Below are positions 1 to 7,169 of a stretch of DNA of 14,747 bases, piece after piece. This DNA is from Rickettsiales bacterium (GTDB lineage: Bacteria; Pseudomonadota; Alphaproteobacteria; Rickettsiales; JALZUV01): positions 1 through 14,747 of the forward strand of contig JALZUV010000298.1 of assembly GCA_023301245.1 (NCBI GenBank), given 5' to 3'. The first letter of the stretch is position 1. Each line of letters opens with the position of its first letter. The position numbers and the translations under genes are program-made. The notes beneath the pieces are model-generated. The model saw nothing but the letters and a program-made list of their open reading frames with translations. It searched no databases and was not told the origin of the DNA.

Positions 1-2
1 TT

Positions 3-15
3 AAAAAAAAAAAAA
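3..15. repeat. 13-base A homopolymer at left edge
   Basis: An uninterrupted run of 13 A residues follows two T residues at the very start of the window. No promoter or terminator hairpin goes with it. Together with the G run at 87-96 it marks the left edge as low-complexity sequence, which is typical of an unreliable contig end. Confidence 0.9.
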
Positions 16-84
16 GCGTATAAATCGAGGGGTCGTGTTTGTGCTGCGCGAGTTGCGGCGGTTGTGTCATAATTCTGTCTCGAT

Positions 85-1017
85 GTGGGGGGGGGGACGA
101 ACTATAAAAGCGAAAGCAACAGCAAAATACAGCACAAGTACGAAGAAGAACGAGAGAAAAATGATTCTACCTATTGGATGTTTTTTGAATTGCTATGGAG
201 AGACTTCTTTCGACTTACAGGAAAAAAATATGGCGATAAGATTTTTCTCAAAGGAGGTATTCGCAATAAAATAAATGAAGCTCAGGCCTTGTTAAGGCAG
301 CGTAATATTGAATTAAATGCCGCAAAGAAGCTTTTTCAAAAAGGATTCCAAAGCAAAGTACGCTACTCGCAAACGCAAACAGCAGTTGCCGCAGCACGCA
401 GTCAGCTTAAGCAGGCGCAGATTGATTTGGCTCATAGTAATATCAAAGCGCCTTACGATGGTTTGATAGAAGAGATTATGGTTGAAGAGGGCGATTTAAT
501 AGGCCGTGGCTTTGCCAGCCAAACCGTCATGCGCTTTGTTGATTTATCGCCGTTGAAAATTACAGGTCAAATTTCAGAGCTTGAGCGCGCGAAAGTCAAA
601 AAAGGCGATGAGGCGAAAATTCGCTTCAGTACCGGCGAAGTGGCCACAGGTAAGGTGGGCTTTATCGCCTCGGTGGCGGATGATGAAACGCGCACTTTCC
701 GCGTTGAGGTAGAAGTTCCTAACCCTGACCGTAAGTTGCAAGCAGGCATTAGTGCCGAAATATTGATGCAAGCAGATACGCAATGGAGCTACGAAGTTCC
801 TTCCTCCGTTCTTTCGCTTGATGATGCGGGTAAGGTAGGCGTAAAAATTCTCGATGAGAATAACCTCGTGCAATTTAAGCTTGTAACGGTTCTCTCGCAA
901 TCGCCCAAGGGGGTGTGGGTTGCTGGCTTACCGAGGCAAATTCGCTTGGTAACAGAAGGTGGCTCTTTCGTATCGGTGGGCCAAGTGATTGATGCAACAA
1001 GCATAGAAGCCGAATGA
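85..1017 (+). CDS. RND efflux periplasmic adaptor (MFP), N-terminus replaced
   Basis: This is the membrane-fusion (adaptor) subunit of a tripartite RND efflux pump, which links the inner-membrane permease to an outer-membrane channel. The adaptor homology starts abruptly at about residue 63 (nt 271). Residues 63-117 are the alpha-helical hairpin, rich in Gln and Ala. Residues 119-140 are the second half of the lipoyl-like motif (IKAPYDGLI, then EEGDLI). About 155-230 is the beta-barrel, including TRTFRVEVEVPNP, and the rest is the membrane-proximal domain (LSLDDAGKVGV, GVWVAGLP). Only about 248 residues are adaptor, against roughly 350-400 in the family. The signal peptide or lipobox and the first lipoyl half are missing. 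In their place are 62 residues, partly of DASH-cryptochrome type. The GTG at 85 follows no convincing ribosome binding site. The stop overlaps the permease start as ATGA (1014-1017), which is the normal adaptor-permease coupling, so the 3' part is in its native context. The protein as written would not be exported. Confidence 0.82.
   Translation: MGGGTNYKSESNSKIQHKYEEEREKNDSTYWMFFELLWRDFFRLTGKKYGDKIFLKGGIRNKINEAQALLRQRNIELNAAKKLFQKGFQSKVRYSQTQTAVAAARSQLKQAQIDLAHSNIKAPYDGLIEEIMVEEGDLIGRGFASQTVMRFVDLSPLKITGQISELERAKVKKGDEAKIRFSTGEVATGKVGFIASVADDETRTFRVEVEVPNPDRKLQAGISAEILMQADTQWSYEVPSSVLSLDDAGKVGVKILDENNLVQFKLVTVLSQSPKGVWVAGLPRQIRLVTEGGSFVSVGQVIDATSIEAE
87..96. repeat. 10-base G homopolymer
   Basis: Ten consecutive G residues sit just inside the first open reading frame and encode its apparent Gly-Gly-Gly start. 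Such a run is prone to length errors, so the reading frame upstream of it cannot be trusted. The GTG start at 85 is probably not biological. Confidence 0.9.
139..270 (+). pseudogene. Fragment of a DASH-type cryptochrome/photolyase
   Basis: This piece encodes residues 19-62 of the frame that opens at 85. Its signature is NDSTYW, then FELLWRDFF, then KKYGDKIF and KGGI. I recognise this as part of the FAD-binding helical domain of DASH cryptochromes, which are blue-light flavoproteins that repair UV lesions in single-stranded DNA. A complete protein of this family has over 400 residues; only about 44 are recognisable here. Before residue 19 the translation (nt 85-138) does not resemble the family, and it may contain frame errors. 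After residue 62 the sequence switches without a stop into an RND adaptor. The fragment lacks the photolyase N-terminal domain and nearly all FAD-contacting residues, so it cannot be functional. Recognition of the motif is from memory. Confidence 0.72.
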
Positions 1018-4000
1018 TAGAGCGTTTCATTGATGCTGCTGTTGACCGTCATCGTACGGTGTTTTTGCTGCTGATTTTTATTTTGGTGGCGGGTAGCATT
1101 AGCTATATCAATATTCCCAAAGAATCTGCGCCCGATATTCAAATTCCGATTATTTATGTATCCATGCGCCATGAGGGAATCTCGCCGCAAGATGCAGAGC
1201 GTCTGTTGTTACGCCCGATGGAGCGCGAGCTGCAATCTATCGAAGGGTTGAAGCGCTTAGAAGGTACAGCCAATGAAGGGTTTGGCTCTATCGTGTTGGA
1301 GTTTGACGCAGGTTTTAACGCCGATAGAGCGCTCGAAGATGTGCGCAATAAGGTGGATGAAGTAAAACCTGAACTGCCGACTGAAACCGATGAGCCTATC
1401 GTACAAGAGGTGAACTTTAGCCGCTTCCCTGTGTTGAATGTTATTCTTGGTGGGGATGTTTCACGCCGCACGCTCATTAAGCTCGCCAAAGGGTTGCAAG
1501 ATAAAATTGAGGGCGTTAGTACCGTACTGGAAGCGAAGATTTCTGGCGATAGGGAAGAAGCGCTCGAAATTATTATCGACCCGCTATTGCTGCAAGGTTA
1601 TGGGGTAACCACGCAGGAGGCTTTTACGCTATTGCGTAATAATAACATTCTCGTTCCCGCAGGCGATTTAGATACATCAGGCAGTAATTTCGCCATTAAG
1701 TTACCCGGAGTAATTGAATCGCTACAAGATTTGCAAAACCTGCCTATTAAGGTGAAGGGCGATGCGGTGATTACGCTCGATGATATTGCCGATATTCGCC
1801 GTAGTTATAAAGATATCCGCAATGTTGCCAATATGAATGGTCAGCCATCGGTCGCGCTGAGCGTGTCGAAGCGAAGCGGCGCGAATATTATTGAAACGGT
1901 TAATTTGGTGCGCGAACTTGTTGCGGTGGAGCGTCAATCATGGCCGCAAGGGGTGAATGTTACCTTTAGTCAAGATGAGTCGAATAAGATTTTCGAGATG
2001 CTGTCAGATTTGCAGAATAATATTATCTTCGCGGTGCTGTTGGTGGTGATTGTGATTTTGGCTGTCATGGGAACGCGCAATGCTATCTTGGTGGCATTGA
2101 CCATTCCGGGGGCGTTCTTATTTGGTATCTTATGCCTGTCACTTGGCGGTTACACGTTAAATGTGGTCGTGCTATTTAGCCTTATTTTATCTGTAGGCTT
2201 ACTGGTTGATGCGGGGATTGTGGTGAGCGAATATGCTGACCGTAAAATGATGGAAGGTAAAACCGTCGAACAAGCTTACCCCATGGGTGCAAAGCGAATG
2301 GCATGGCCAGTAATAGCCTCGACCATCACAACGCTTATTGTATTTGCGCCGTTACTTTTTTGGCCGGGGATTACAGGGCAATTTATGCGCTACATGCCTA
2401 TTACGCTAATGTTTACGCTAGTAGGTTCGTTGCTAATGGCGTTGGTGTTTTTGCCAACCATTGGCGCAAAATTACGCCTGCCAGGGCGGATTGACCCTGT
2501 GCAAGCCAAGCGCATTATTGCGGCGGAACAAGGTAACTGGGCTGATTTGGGGCGCTTCACCAACAGCTATGTGCGCACGTTGCGTGGGTTTTTAAAACGT
2601 CCGTTATTTTTAGTGCTCGCAACCTTAGTGGCCGTAACCGTGATTATATTTTCCTTCGTAAAATTTGGTGGGGGAGTGGAGTTCTTCCCCAAAATTGAAC
2701 CAGAAAATGCGAAAATATTAGTGCGCGCGCGTGGCAATATGTCAGTCGAAGAAAAAGTTAAGCGTGTTAAGGAGGTGGAGAAAGCTCTGCTTGATATGAA
2801 AGACGAAGTTCGCGTTTTTTACACCACTGCAGGCAAGCTGGGCAATGATACTCGTAACCGCACTGAAGATACTATTGGCGAAATTCAAATGGAATTTGTT
2901 AATTGGCGCAACCGCCGTCGCGCCGATGAAATTTTGGTGGAAGCTAAAAAGCGTACTGCGGGTATTGCGGGCGTGATTGTTGAAACGCAGAAAAAGCAAG
3001 AAGGCCCAGCTTCAGGCAAGCCAGTCCAAATTGAAATTTCGAGTATTAATATTAAGCTGATTGAGCCTTACACTACTCGCATGTTCAACGCGCTGCAGAA
3101 AATGGACGGCTTTAAAGATTTAGAAGATAGTCGCCCTATCCCCGAGATTGAGTGGGAGTTGACTGTTGACCGCGAACTTTCGGGCCGCTATGGGCTGGAT
3201 ATTTTGACTATCGGTAACTTTGTGAAGATGGTCACTAACGGTATTATCGTTACCACCTATCGCCCCGATGATGCCGATGATGAGGTTGATATTGTCCTGC
3301 GTTTCCCCGAGAAATATCGTAACCTTGGGCAGCTAGATAGCTTACGACTTAATACTGTCGATGGGCGTTCTATCCCTATTTCCAACATTGTTAAGCGTAA
3401 ACCAAACCAGAAAATTACCACCATTAACCGTGTCGATGGTCGCCAAGTTATGACCATAAAATCGGATTTGAAAGAAGGTGTGCTCGCCGACCAAATGGTG
3501 ACGAAAATTAAAGAGTGGATGGCAGAAAACCCGCCATCGCCAGAACTTAATGTTACCTTTCGCGGTGAAGATGAGGAGCAAGCCGAAGCTGGAATATTCC
3601 TTGCTGGGGCTTTCGTTATTGCGCTCTTTATGATGGCGCTGGTGATGGTCACACAATTTAACAGTATTTATTATATGTTCGTTATTATGTCTGCCGTGTT
3701 TTTCTCAACAGGGGGCGTAATGCTTGGTTTATTGATAGCGGGTGAAGCCTTTGGCATCGTTATGTGTGGCGTTGCTATCATCGCGCTAGCAGGGGTGGTG
3801 GTGAATAATAATATTATTTTCATCGACACATTCGTGCAGTATCGCAAACAGGGGATGGAGGCGCAAGAGGCACTGCTACGCACGGGCGCACAGCGCTTGC
3901 GGCCTATTTTACTGACCGCTATCACCACCATGCTGGGGTTAGTGCCGATGGTATTCGCCATGAATATCGACTTTATCGGCCGCGATATCAGCTTTGGTGC

Positions 4001-4160
4001 ACCATCGACACAGTGGTGGAAGCAGCTTTCTACCTCAATTGCAGGTGGATTAGCCTTTGCCACTTTCCTTACTTTATTATTCACTCCGTGTTTGCTATTG
4101 CTAGGCGAGCGCTTTTTTGACAGAAAGAAACTGAAAGCTGAAATGATGAGAGAAGTTTGA
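1014..4160 (+). CDS. RND efflux transporter permease subunit
   Basis: This is the inner-membrane proton-driven pump of an RND tripartite exporter (AcrB/HAE-like superfamily). Its 1048 residues match the family length. TM1 is at about residues 14-33, followed by the first periplasmic loop (IPKESAPDIQIP, EGISPQDAERLL). TM2-6 lie at about 334-480, TM7 at about 530-550, then a second large periplasmic loop, TM8-12 from about 860, and a final helix near 1013-1037. The proton-relay helix reads GLLVDAGIVVSEY: Asp399 matches AcrB Asp407, but the Asp408 position is Ala400. The AcrB Lys940 position is Asn931 (VVNNNIIFID). Single-Asp variants of this type are, as I recall, usual in one alphaproteobacterial branch of the family, so this is not a defect. 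The start ATG overlaps the adaptor stop by four bases. No outer-membrane channel gene is in the window, so a TolC-like partner must be elsewhere. The substrate cannot be read from sequence. Confidence 0.95.
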   Translation: MIERFIDAAVDRHRTVFLLLIFILVAGSISYINIPKESAPDIQIPIIYVSMRHEGISPQDAERLLLRPMERELQSIEGLKRLEGTANEGFGSIVLEFDAGFNADRALEDVRNKVDEVKPELPTETDEPIVQEVNFSRFPVLNVILGGDVSRRTLIKLAKGLQDKIEGVSTVLEAKISGDREEALEIIIDPLLLQGYGVTTQEAFTLLRNNNILVPAGDLDTSGSNFAIKLPGVIESLQDLQNLPIKVKGDAVITLDDIADIRRSYKDIRNVANMNGQPSVALSVSKRSGANIIETVNLVRELVAVERQSWPQGVNVTFSQDESNKIFEMLSDLQNNIIFAVLLVVIVILAVMGTRNAILVALTIPGAFLFGILCLSLGGYTLNVVVLFSLILSVGLLVDAGIVVSEYADRKMMEGKTVEQAYPMGAKRMAWPVIASTITTLIVFAPLLFWPGITGQFMRYMPITLMFTLVGSLLMALVFLPTIGAKLRLPGRIDPVQAKRIIAAEQGNWADLGRFTNSYVRTLRGFLKRPLFLVLATLVAVTVIIFSFVKFGGGVEFFPKIEPENAKILVRARGNMSVEEKVKRVKEVEKALLDMKDEVRVFYTTAGKLGNDTRNRTEDTIGEIQMEFVNWRNRRRADEILVEAKKRTAGIAGVIVETQKKQEGPASGKPVQIEISSINIKLIEPYTTRMFNALQKMDGFKDLEDSRPIPEIEWELTVDRELSGRYGLDILTIGNFVKMVTNGIIVTTYRPDDADDEVDIVLRFPEKYRNLGQLDSLRLNTVDGRSIPISNIVKRKPNQKITTINRVDGRQVMTIKSDLKEGVLADQMVTKIKEWMAENPPSPELNVTFRGEDEEQAEAGIFLAGAFVIALFMMALVMVTQFNSIYYMFVIMSAVFFSTGGVMLGLLIAGEAFGIVMCGVAIIALAGVVVNNNIIFIDTFVQYRKQGMEAQEALLRTGAQRLRPILLTAITTMLGLVPMVFAMNIDFIGRDISFGAPSTQWWKQLSTSIAGGLAFATFLTLLFTPCLLLLGERFFDRKKLKAEMMREV

Positions 4161-4164
4161 GAAT

Positions 4165-4482
4165 ATGGATACTGTAGAATTAATTGGCTATTTTGCCACC
4201 GTCATGACCACTATTTGCTACATCCCACAAGTGATGCAAATTTATAAAACTAAAGAAGTGGCCGCTATTTCGCTGGGCATGTATTGTGCGCTCACGGTTG
4301 GTATTGGCTCGTGGTTAGTTTATTCCATTATGCTATCACTCACGCCGCTTATCATTTGCAACGCACTTTGTTTGCTAATGATTATCGCCATTTTGAGCAT
4401 GAAAATCATCTACAGTAAGCGCAGCGTATCGGAACTGCTTGCCGCTGATGTTAACGATATCGTTAATCATGATGCTACTTGA
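4165..4482 (+). CDS. SemiSWEET/PQ-loop small transporter
   Basis: A 105-residue protein with three predicted membrane helices (about 4-22, 36-56 and 60-82) and a short polar C-terminal tail. The PQ-loop signature YIPQV lies at residues 19-23 at the end of helix 1. It is followed by a short basic loop (IYKTKEVAAISLGMY), as in SemiSWEET half-transporters. Those form dimers and move small solutes, usually sugars, across the inner membrane; the substrate of this one is unknown. The length fits the family (about 85-105 residues). It starts four bases after the permease stop, with only a weak GAGAG-type ribosome site near 4148-4155, so translation is probably coupled. Its 3' end overlaps the likely start of dapE. 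A link to the amino-acid metabolism genes downstream is only suggested by position. Confidence 0.85.
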   Translation: MDTVELIGYFATVMTTICYIPQVMQIYKTKEVAAISLGMYCALTVGIGSWLVYSIMLSLTPLIICNALCLLMIIAILSMKIIYSKRSVSELLAADVNDIVNHDAT

Positions 4483-5614
4483 CCCGATAGCCCTCGCGCA
4501 GGAGCTGATTCGCTGCCCATCTGTCACGCCTGTAGAAGCGGGGTCGATGGATGTGCTGCAAGCAAAACTTGAAGCATTAGACTTTACCGTTTGGCGCGAA
4601 ACTTTCCATCAAGAGGGCGAAGACTCGGTGGAGAATCTCTATGCTCGCCGTGGCGATAGTGCACCGAATCTCTGCTACGCTGGCCACTTAGATGTGGTGC
4701 CTGTAGGCGATGCTGCCGCATGGACGTTCGATCCATTCTCGGCGACCATTAAAGATGAAGTTCTTTATGGCCGTGGAACCGAAGATATGAAAGGCGCGAT
4801 TGCTTGTTTCGTCGCCGCCGTTTCGCGCTTTGTGCAAACTCACGAAAGCTTCAATGGCAGCATCAGTTTCCTTATCACTATGGATGAGGAGGGGCCTGGA
4901 ATTCTTGGCACAAAAGAGATGCTAAATTGGCTGGAAGCTAAAGGCGAGAAAATTGATATGTGCATGGTAGGTGAGCCCACCAACCCGCACCATTTAGGCG
5001 AAATGGCAAAGATTGGCCGCCGTGGTAGCATGAATTGCGAACTCGCCGTAAAGGGTAAACAAGGCCACGCGGCTTACCCGCAATTGGCTGATAATCCTGT
5101 GCATCGTTTAGTAAAAATTCTGCATCGTTTTAAAGCAGAAGCGATTGATGAAGGGACAGATTATTTCCAACCCAGTAATCTCGAAATTTCTTCTATTGAT
5201 GTTGATAATACGGCTTTTAATGTTATTCCCGCACAAGCCAATGCGCGCTTTAATATTCGTTTTAACGATGCTCGCCCCATTGCGGAAATTAAAGCATGGT
5301 TGAATAATATTTGCGAAGAAGAGGCGAATAGCTTCGATTTAAAAATGACCGTTACAGGCGAAGCGTTCCATACAGAACCCAATCGCTTAACCGATATTCT
5401 GCAAACCGTCAGCAAGCAAGTAACGGGCAGGGAGCTCGTGCTATCCACCACGGGTGGCACGTCAGATGCGCGCTTTATAAAAGACTATTGCCCCGTGATT
5501 GAATTTGGCACAACAGGCCGCACCGCGCATCATGTTGATGAGAATGTATCGCTCGAAACATTGCACCAATTGACTGATATTTACGAACAAGTAATAACCC
5601 GTTATTTTGCATAG
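4469..5614 (+). CDS. dapE: Succinyl-diaminopimelate desuccinylase
   Basis: DapE hydrolyses N-succinyl-LL-2,6-diaminopimelate to LL-diaminopimelate and succinate, in the succinylase branch of lysine and peptidoglycan-precursor synthesis in the cytoplasm. It is a di-zinc M20 peptidase-family enzyme. Numbered from the ATG at 4469 (381 residues; E. coli DapE has 375), the metal and catalytic residues are all present. They are His73 (GHLDVVP), Asp106 (GRGTEDMKG), Glu140 and Glu141 (MDEEGPG), Glu169 (VGEPT) and His354 (TAHHVDENV). The N-terminal RCPSVTP and the GGTSDARF motif are typical. I chose 4469 (or the adjacent ATG at 4472) rather than the ATG at 4439, because the family begins a few residues before LDPIALAQELI and the ten extra residues have no family counterpart. 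This start overlaps the PQ-loop gene by 14 bases, which implies translational coupling. The stop directly abuts the next gene's ATG. Confidence 0.95.
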   Translation: MMLLDPIALAQELIRCPSVTPVEAGSMDVLQAKLEALDFTVWRETFHQEGEDSVENLYARRGDSAPNLCYAGHLDVVPVGDAAAWTFDPFSATIKDEVLYGRGTEDMKGAIACFVAAVSRFVQTHESFNGSISFLITMDEEGPGILGTKEMLNWLEAKGEKIDMCMVGEPTNPHHLGEMAKIGRRGSMNCELAVKGKQGHAAYPQLADNPVHRLVKILHRFKAEAIDEGTDYFQPSNLEISSIDVDNTAFNVIPAQANARFNIRFNDARPIAEIKAWLNNICEEEANSFDLKMTVTGEAFHTEPNRLTDILQTVSKQVTGRELVLSTTGGTSDARFIKDYCPVIEFGTTGRTAHHVDENVSLETLHQLTDIYEQVITRYFA

Positions 5615-6553
5615 ATGAGCGAGCAAATTACAGCCTTGAAAGATATTCTCGCCATTATTGAGGATGCTCATATTTATGGCGCAACTCATGTGGTGGAAAT
5701 TGATTCAGGCCGTGCAGGGCCCAATGTAGGTATCATCGCCTGCACGCATGGTAATGAACCCGCAGGTTTAGCGGCCATACAATATTTACTGTCAGATTTA
5801 ATTTTGCTGCGCGGTAAGCTGTTCTTCATTATTGGTAATCCTAAAGCGGCAGCCTCTTATTTTGATGCCGCCAGCGATGATACAAAAGAGCAAGCACGCT
5901 ACATTGATAAAAACCTCAATCGTATGCCAAACAATAAAGCAGAATTGGCCAATAGTAAGATTTACGAATACCAGCGAGCGGAAGAATTAATGCCCGTGTT
6001 AGAGCAGCTTGATGGGGTGTTAGATTTACATTCCACCTCAAGCAACGCGCCGCCGATGCTGATTTGTGTCGATGAAAATAGCGCGAAGTTAATGATGAAT
6101 TCCCTCTTTCCTTTTAAGCGGGTTATTACGGGGGTTGAACAACATATTGAAGGCAAGTTTCTTATCGAATATTGCGAAAGAGCCGTGGTAAAATTTATCG
6201 CCGAATGCGGGCAGCATGAAGAGCTTGAAGCTTCGCAACGTGCCATTGATATTTCCATCGCCTTCTTGCATCGTATGAATATTGTTCAAGATATGCAGCC
6301 GGAAAAATTAGACGAAGCCGTGGAGTTTTACGCGGCAAAACAAGCGGTGTTTTTACCCAAAGATTGTGGAGATTTTAAATTGCGCCGTACGGTTGAGCCG
6401 TTCGAGTTTGTAAAAAAAGGCCAAGAACTTGCCTGCAATGGCGCGGATGTAGTGGTGGCCGCACCCACTGATGGTTATGCCATCATGTGTCCTGAAGCTC
6501 AAAGCGCGCTCGACTGTTCCGAAGCGCTCTTGTTTTTGTGTGATAAGGGTTAA
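5615..6553 (+). CDS. Succinylglutamate desuccinylase/aspartoacylase family protein
   Basis: A 312-residue zinc hydrolase of the AstE/AspA group (M14-like fold), which cleaves N-acyl amino acids or similar amides. The expected zinc ligands are visible: His45 and Glu48 in THGNEPAG, and His139 in DLHSTSS. DKNLNRMP (residues 98-105) corresponds to the family DLNR region. AECGQHEE around Glu197 is a good candidate for the catalytic glutamate. The C-terminal part (about 240-312) has the usual small beta domain (FVKKGQELA, APTDGYAIM). The true substrate is not shown. Succinylglutamate is unlikely to be assumed safely, because no other arginine-succinyltransferase-pathway gene is present. The ATG follows the dapE stop with no gap (TAGATG), so its expression is tied to dapE. 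A second N-acyl amino-acid hydrolase next to DapE is suggestive of related chemistry, but that is inference. Confidence 0.85.
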   Translation: MSEQITALKDILAIIEDAHIYGATHVVEIDSGRAGPNVGIIACTHGNEPAGLAAIQYLLSDLILLRGKLFFIIGNPKAAASYFDAASDDTKEQARYIDKNLNRMPNNKAELANSKIYEYQRAEELMPVLEQLDGVLDLHSTSSNAPPMLICVDENSAKLMMNSLFPFKRVITGVEQHIEGKFLIEYCERAVVKFIAECGQHEELEASQRAIDISIAFLHRMNIVQDMQPEKLDEAVEFYAAKQAVFLPKDCGDFKLRRTVEPFEFVKKGQELACNGADVVVAAPTDGYAIMCPEAQSALDCSEALLFLCDKG

Positions 6554-6560
6554 AGGCAGG

Positions 6561-7169
6561 ATGAATAATTGGAAAAAATACGGCTGGGAAAAAACCGCTA
6601 ACTTATTGCTGATTTTAATTTCTGCGCCCTTTGTTTATAATTATTATCAGTCGCTCGTCACTGAATTTAAGCTAAGCGTTTTAATGCTACTGCTCAAGCA
6701 AATGCTTATTCTTTTCTTTTTTCTCATTCGCTCCATTCCTAAAGAGGTCACGGTTTCGCCCTTTGAATGGTATGTCGGCATTATGGGGTCGTGGGTGGTA
6801 ATATCCTTTATCCCTGTTGCGGGTGATGAATATATTGCAGCCGAGATTTTTCAATTTATTGGCCTGACTATTACCACGGTTGGCTTGCTTTCGCTCAACA
6901 CAAGTTTTGGCATTGTGCCCGCGAATCGAGGGGTGAAAACGGCGGGATTTTATCGCTATATTCGCCACCCTCTTTATCTAGGGTACTTGGTTGCTGATAT
7001 TGGGTTTTTGATAAATAACGTGTTTTGGTGGAACTTTATCGTAGCCATCGGGGTTGCTTTTTTCCTCGTACTGCGCATCCATTATGAGGAAAAATTCTTG
7101 AGCCAAGATGAGGCCTATAAAGATTATATGCAGCAAACGCGTTACCGGTTAATGCCTGGGGTTTATTAA
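6561..7169 (+). CDS. Isoprenylcysteine methyltransferase-like membrane protein
   Basis: A 202-residue integral membrane protein with about five hydrophobic segments (roughly 12-28, 38-58, 70-87, 93-113, 140-171). It carries the C-terminal signature of the ICMT/phospholipid-methyltransferase superfamily. The parts are YRYIRHPLYLGY (Arg135-His136-Pro137), EEKFL at about 176-180, and YKDYMQQTRYRLMPGVY at the end. Members use S-adenosylmethionine at the membrane to methylate lipids, isoprenylated proteins or small hydrophobic compounds; bacterial members are mostly uncharacterised and the substrate here is unknown. The start is ATG 6561, seven bases after the preceding stop, with AAAGGCAGG just upstream. 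An in-frame start at 6471 would give a 30-residue extension lying inside the previous gene with no family support. It is the last gene of the plus-strand cluster, and its stop overlaps that of the convergent flavoprotein gene. Confidence 0.85.
   Translation: MNNWKKYGWEKTANLLLILISAPFVYNYYQSLVTEFKLSVLMLLLKQMLILFFFLIRSIPKEVTVSPFEWYVGIMGSWVVISFIPVAGDEYIAAEIFQFIGLTITTVGLLSLNTSFGIVPANRGVKTAGFYRYIRHPLYLGYLVADIGFLINNVFWWNFIVAIGVAFFLVLRIHYEEKFLSQDEAYKDYMQQTRYRLMPGVY

Noticed and set aside
35..274. 79-residue frame overlapping the left-edge sequence
   Set aside because: It has no recognisable motif, lies in a different frame from the cryptochrome-like stretch, and crosses the G homopolymer; it is most likely chance.
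251..277. AAGGAGGT with a downstream ATG at 275 as a new start for the adaptor
   Set aside because: The ATG at 275 is out of frame with the adaptor, and the GGAGGT codes the GGI of the cryptochrome-like fragment; the match to a ribosome site is probably coincidence.
4439..4468. Upstream ATG as the start of dapE
   Set aside because: It would add ten residues with no counterpart in DapE and enlarge the overlap with the PQ-loop gene; the ATG at 4469 or 4472 fits the family.
6471..6560. Upstream start for the ICMT-like gene
   Set aside because: The 30-residue extension is charged and cysteine-containing, lies inside the acylase gene, and lacks family support; ATG 6561 has a purine-rich site before it.
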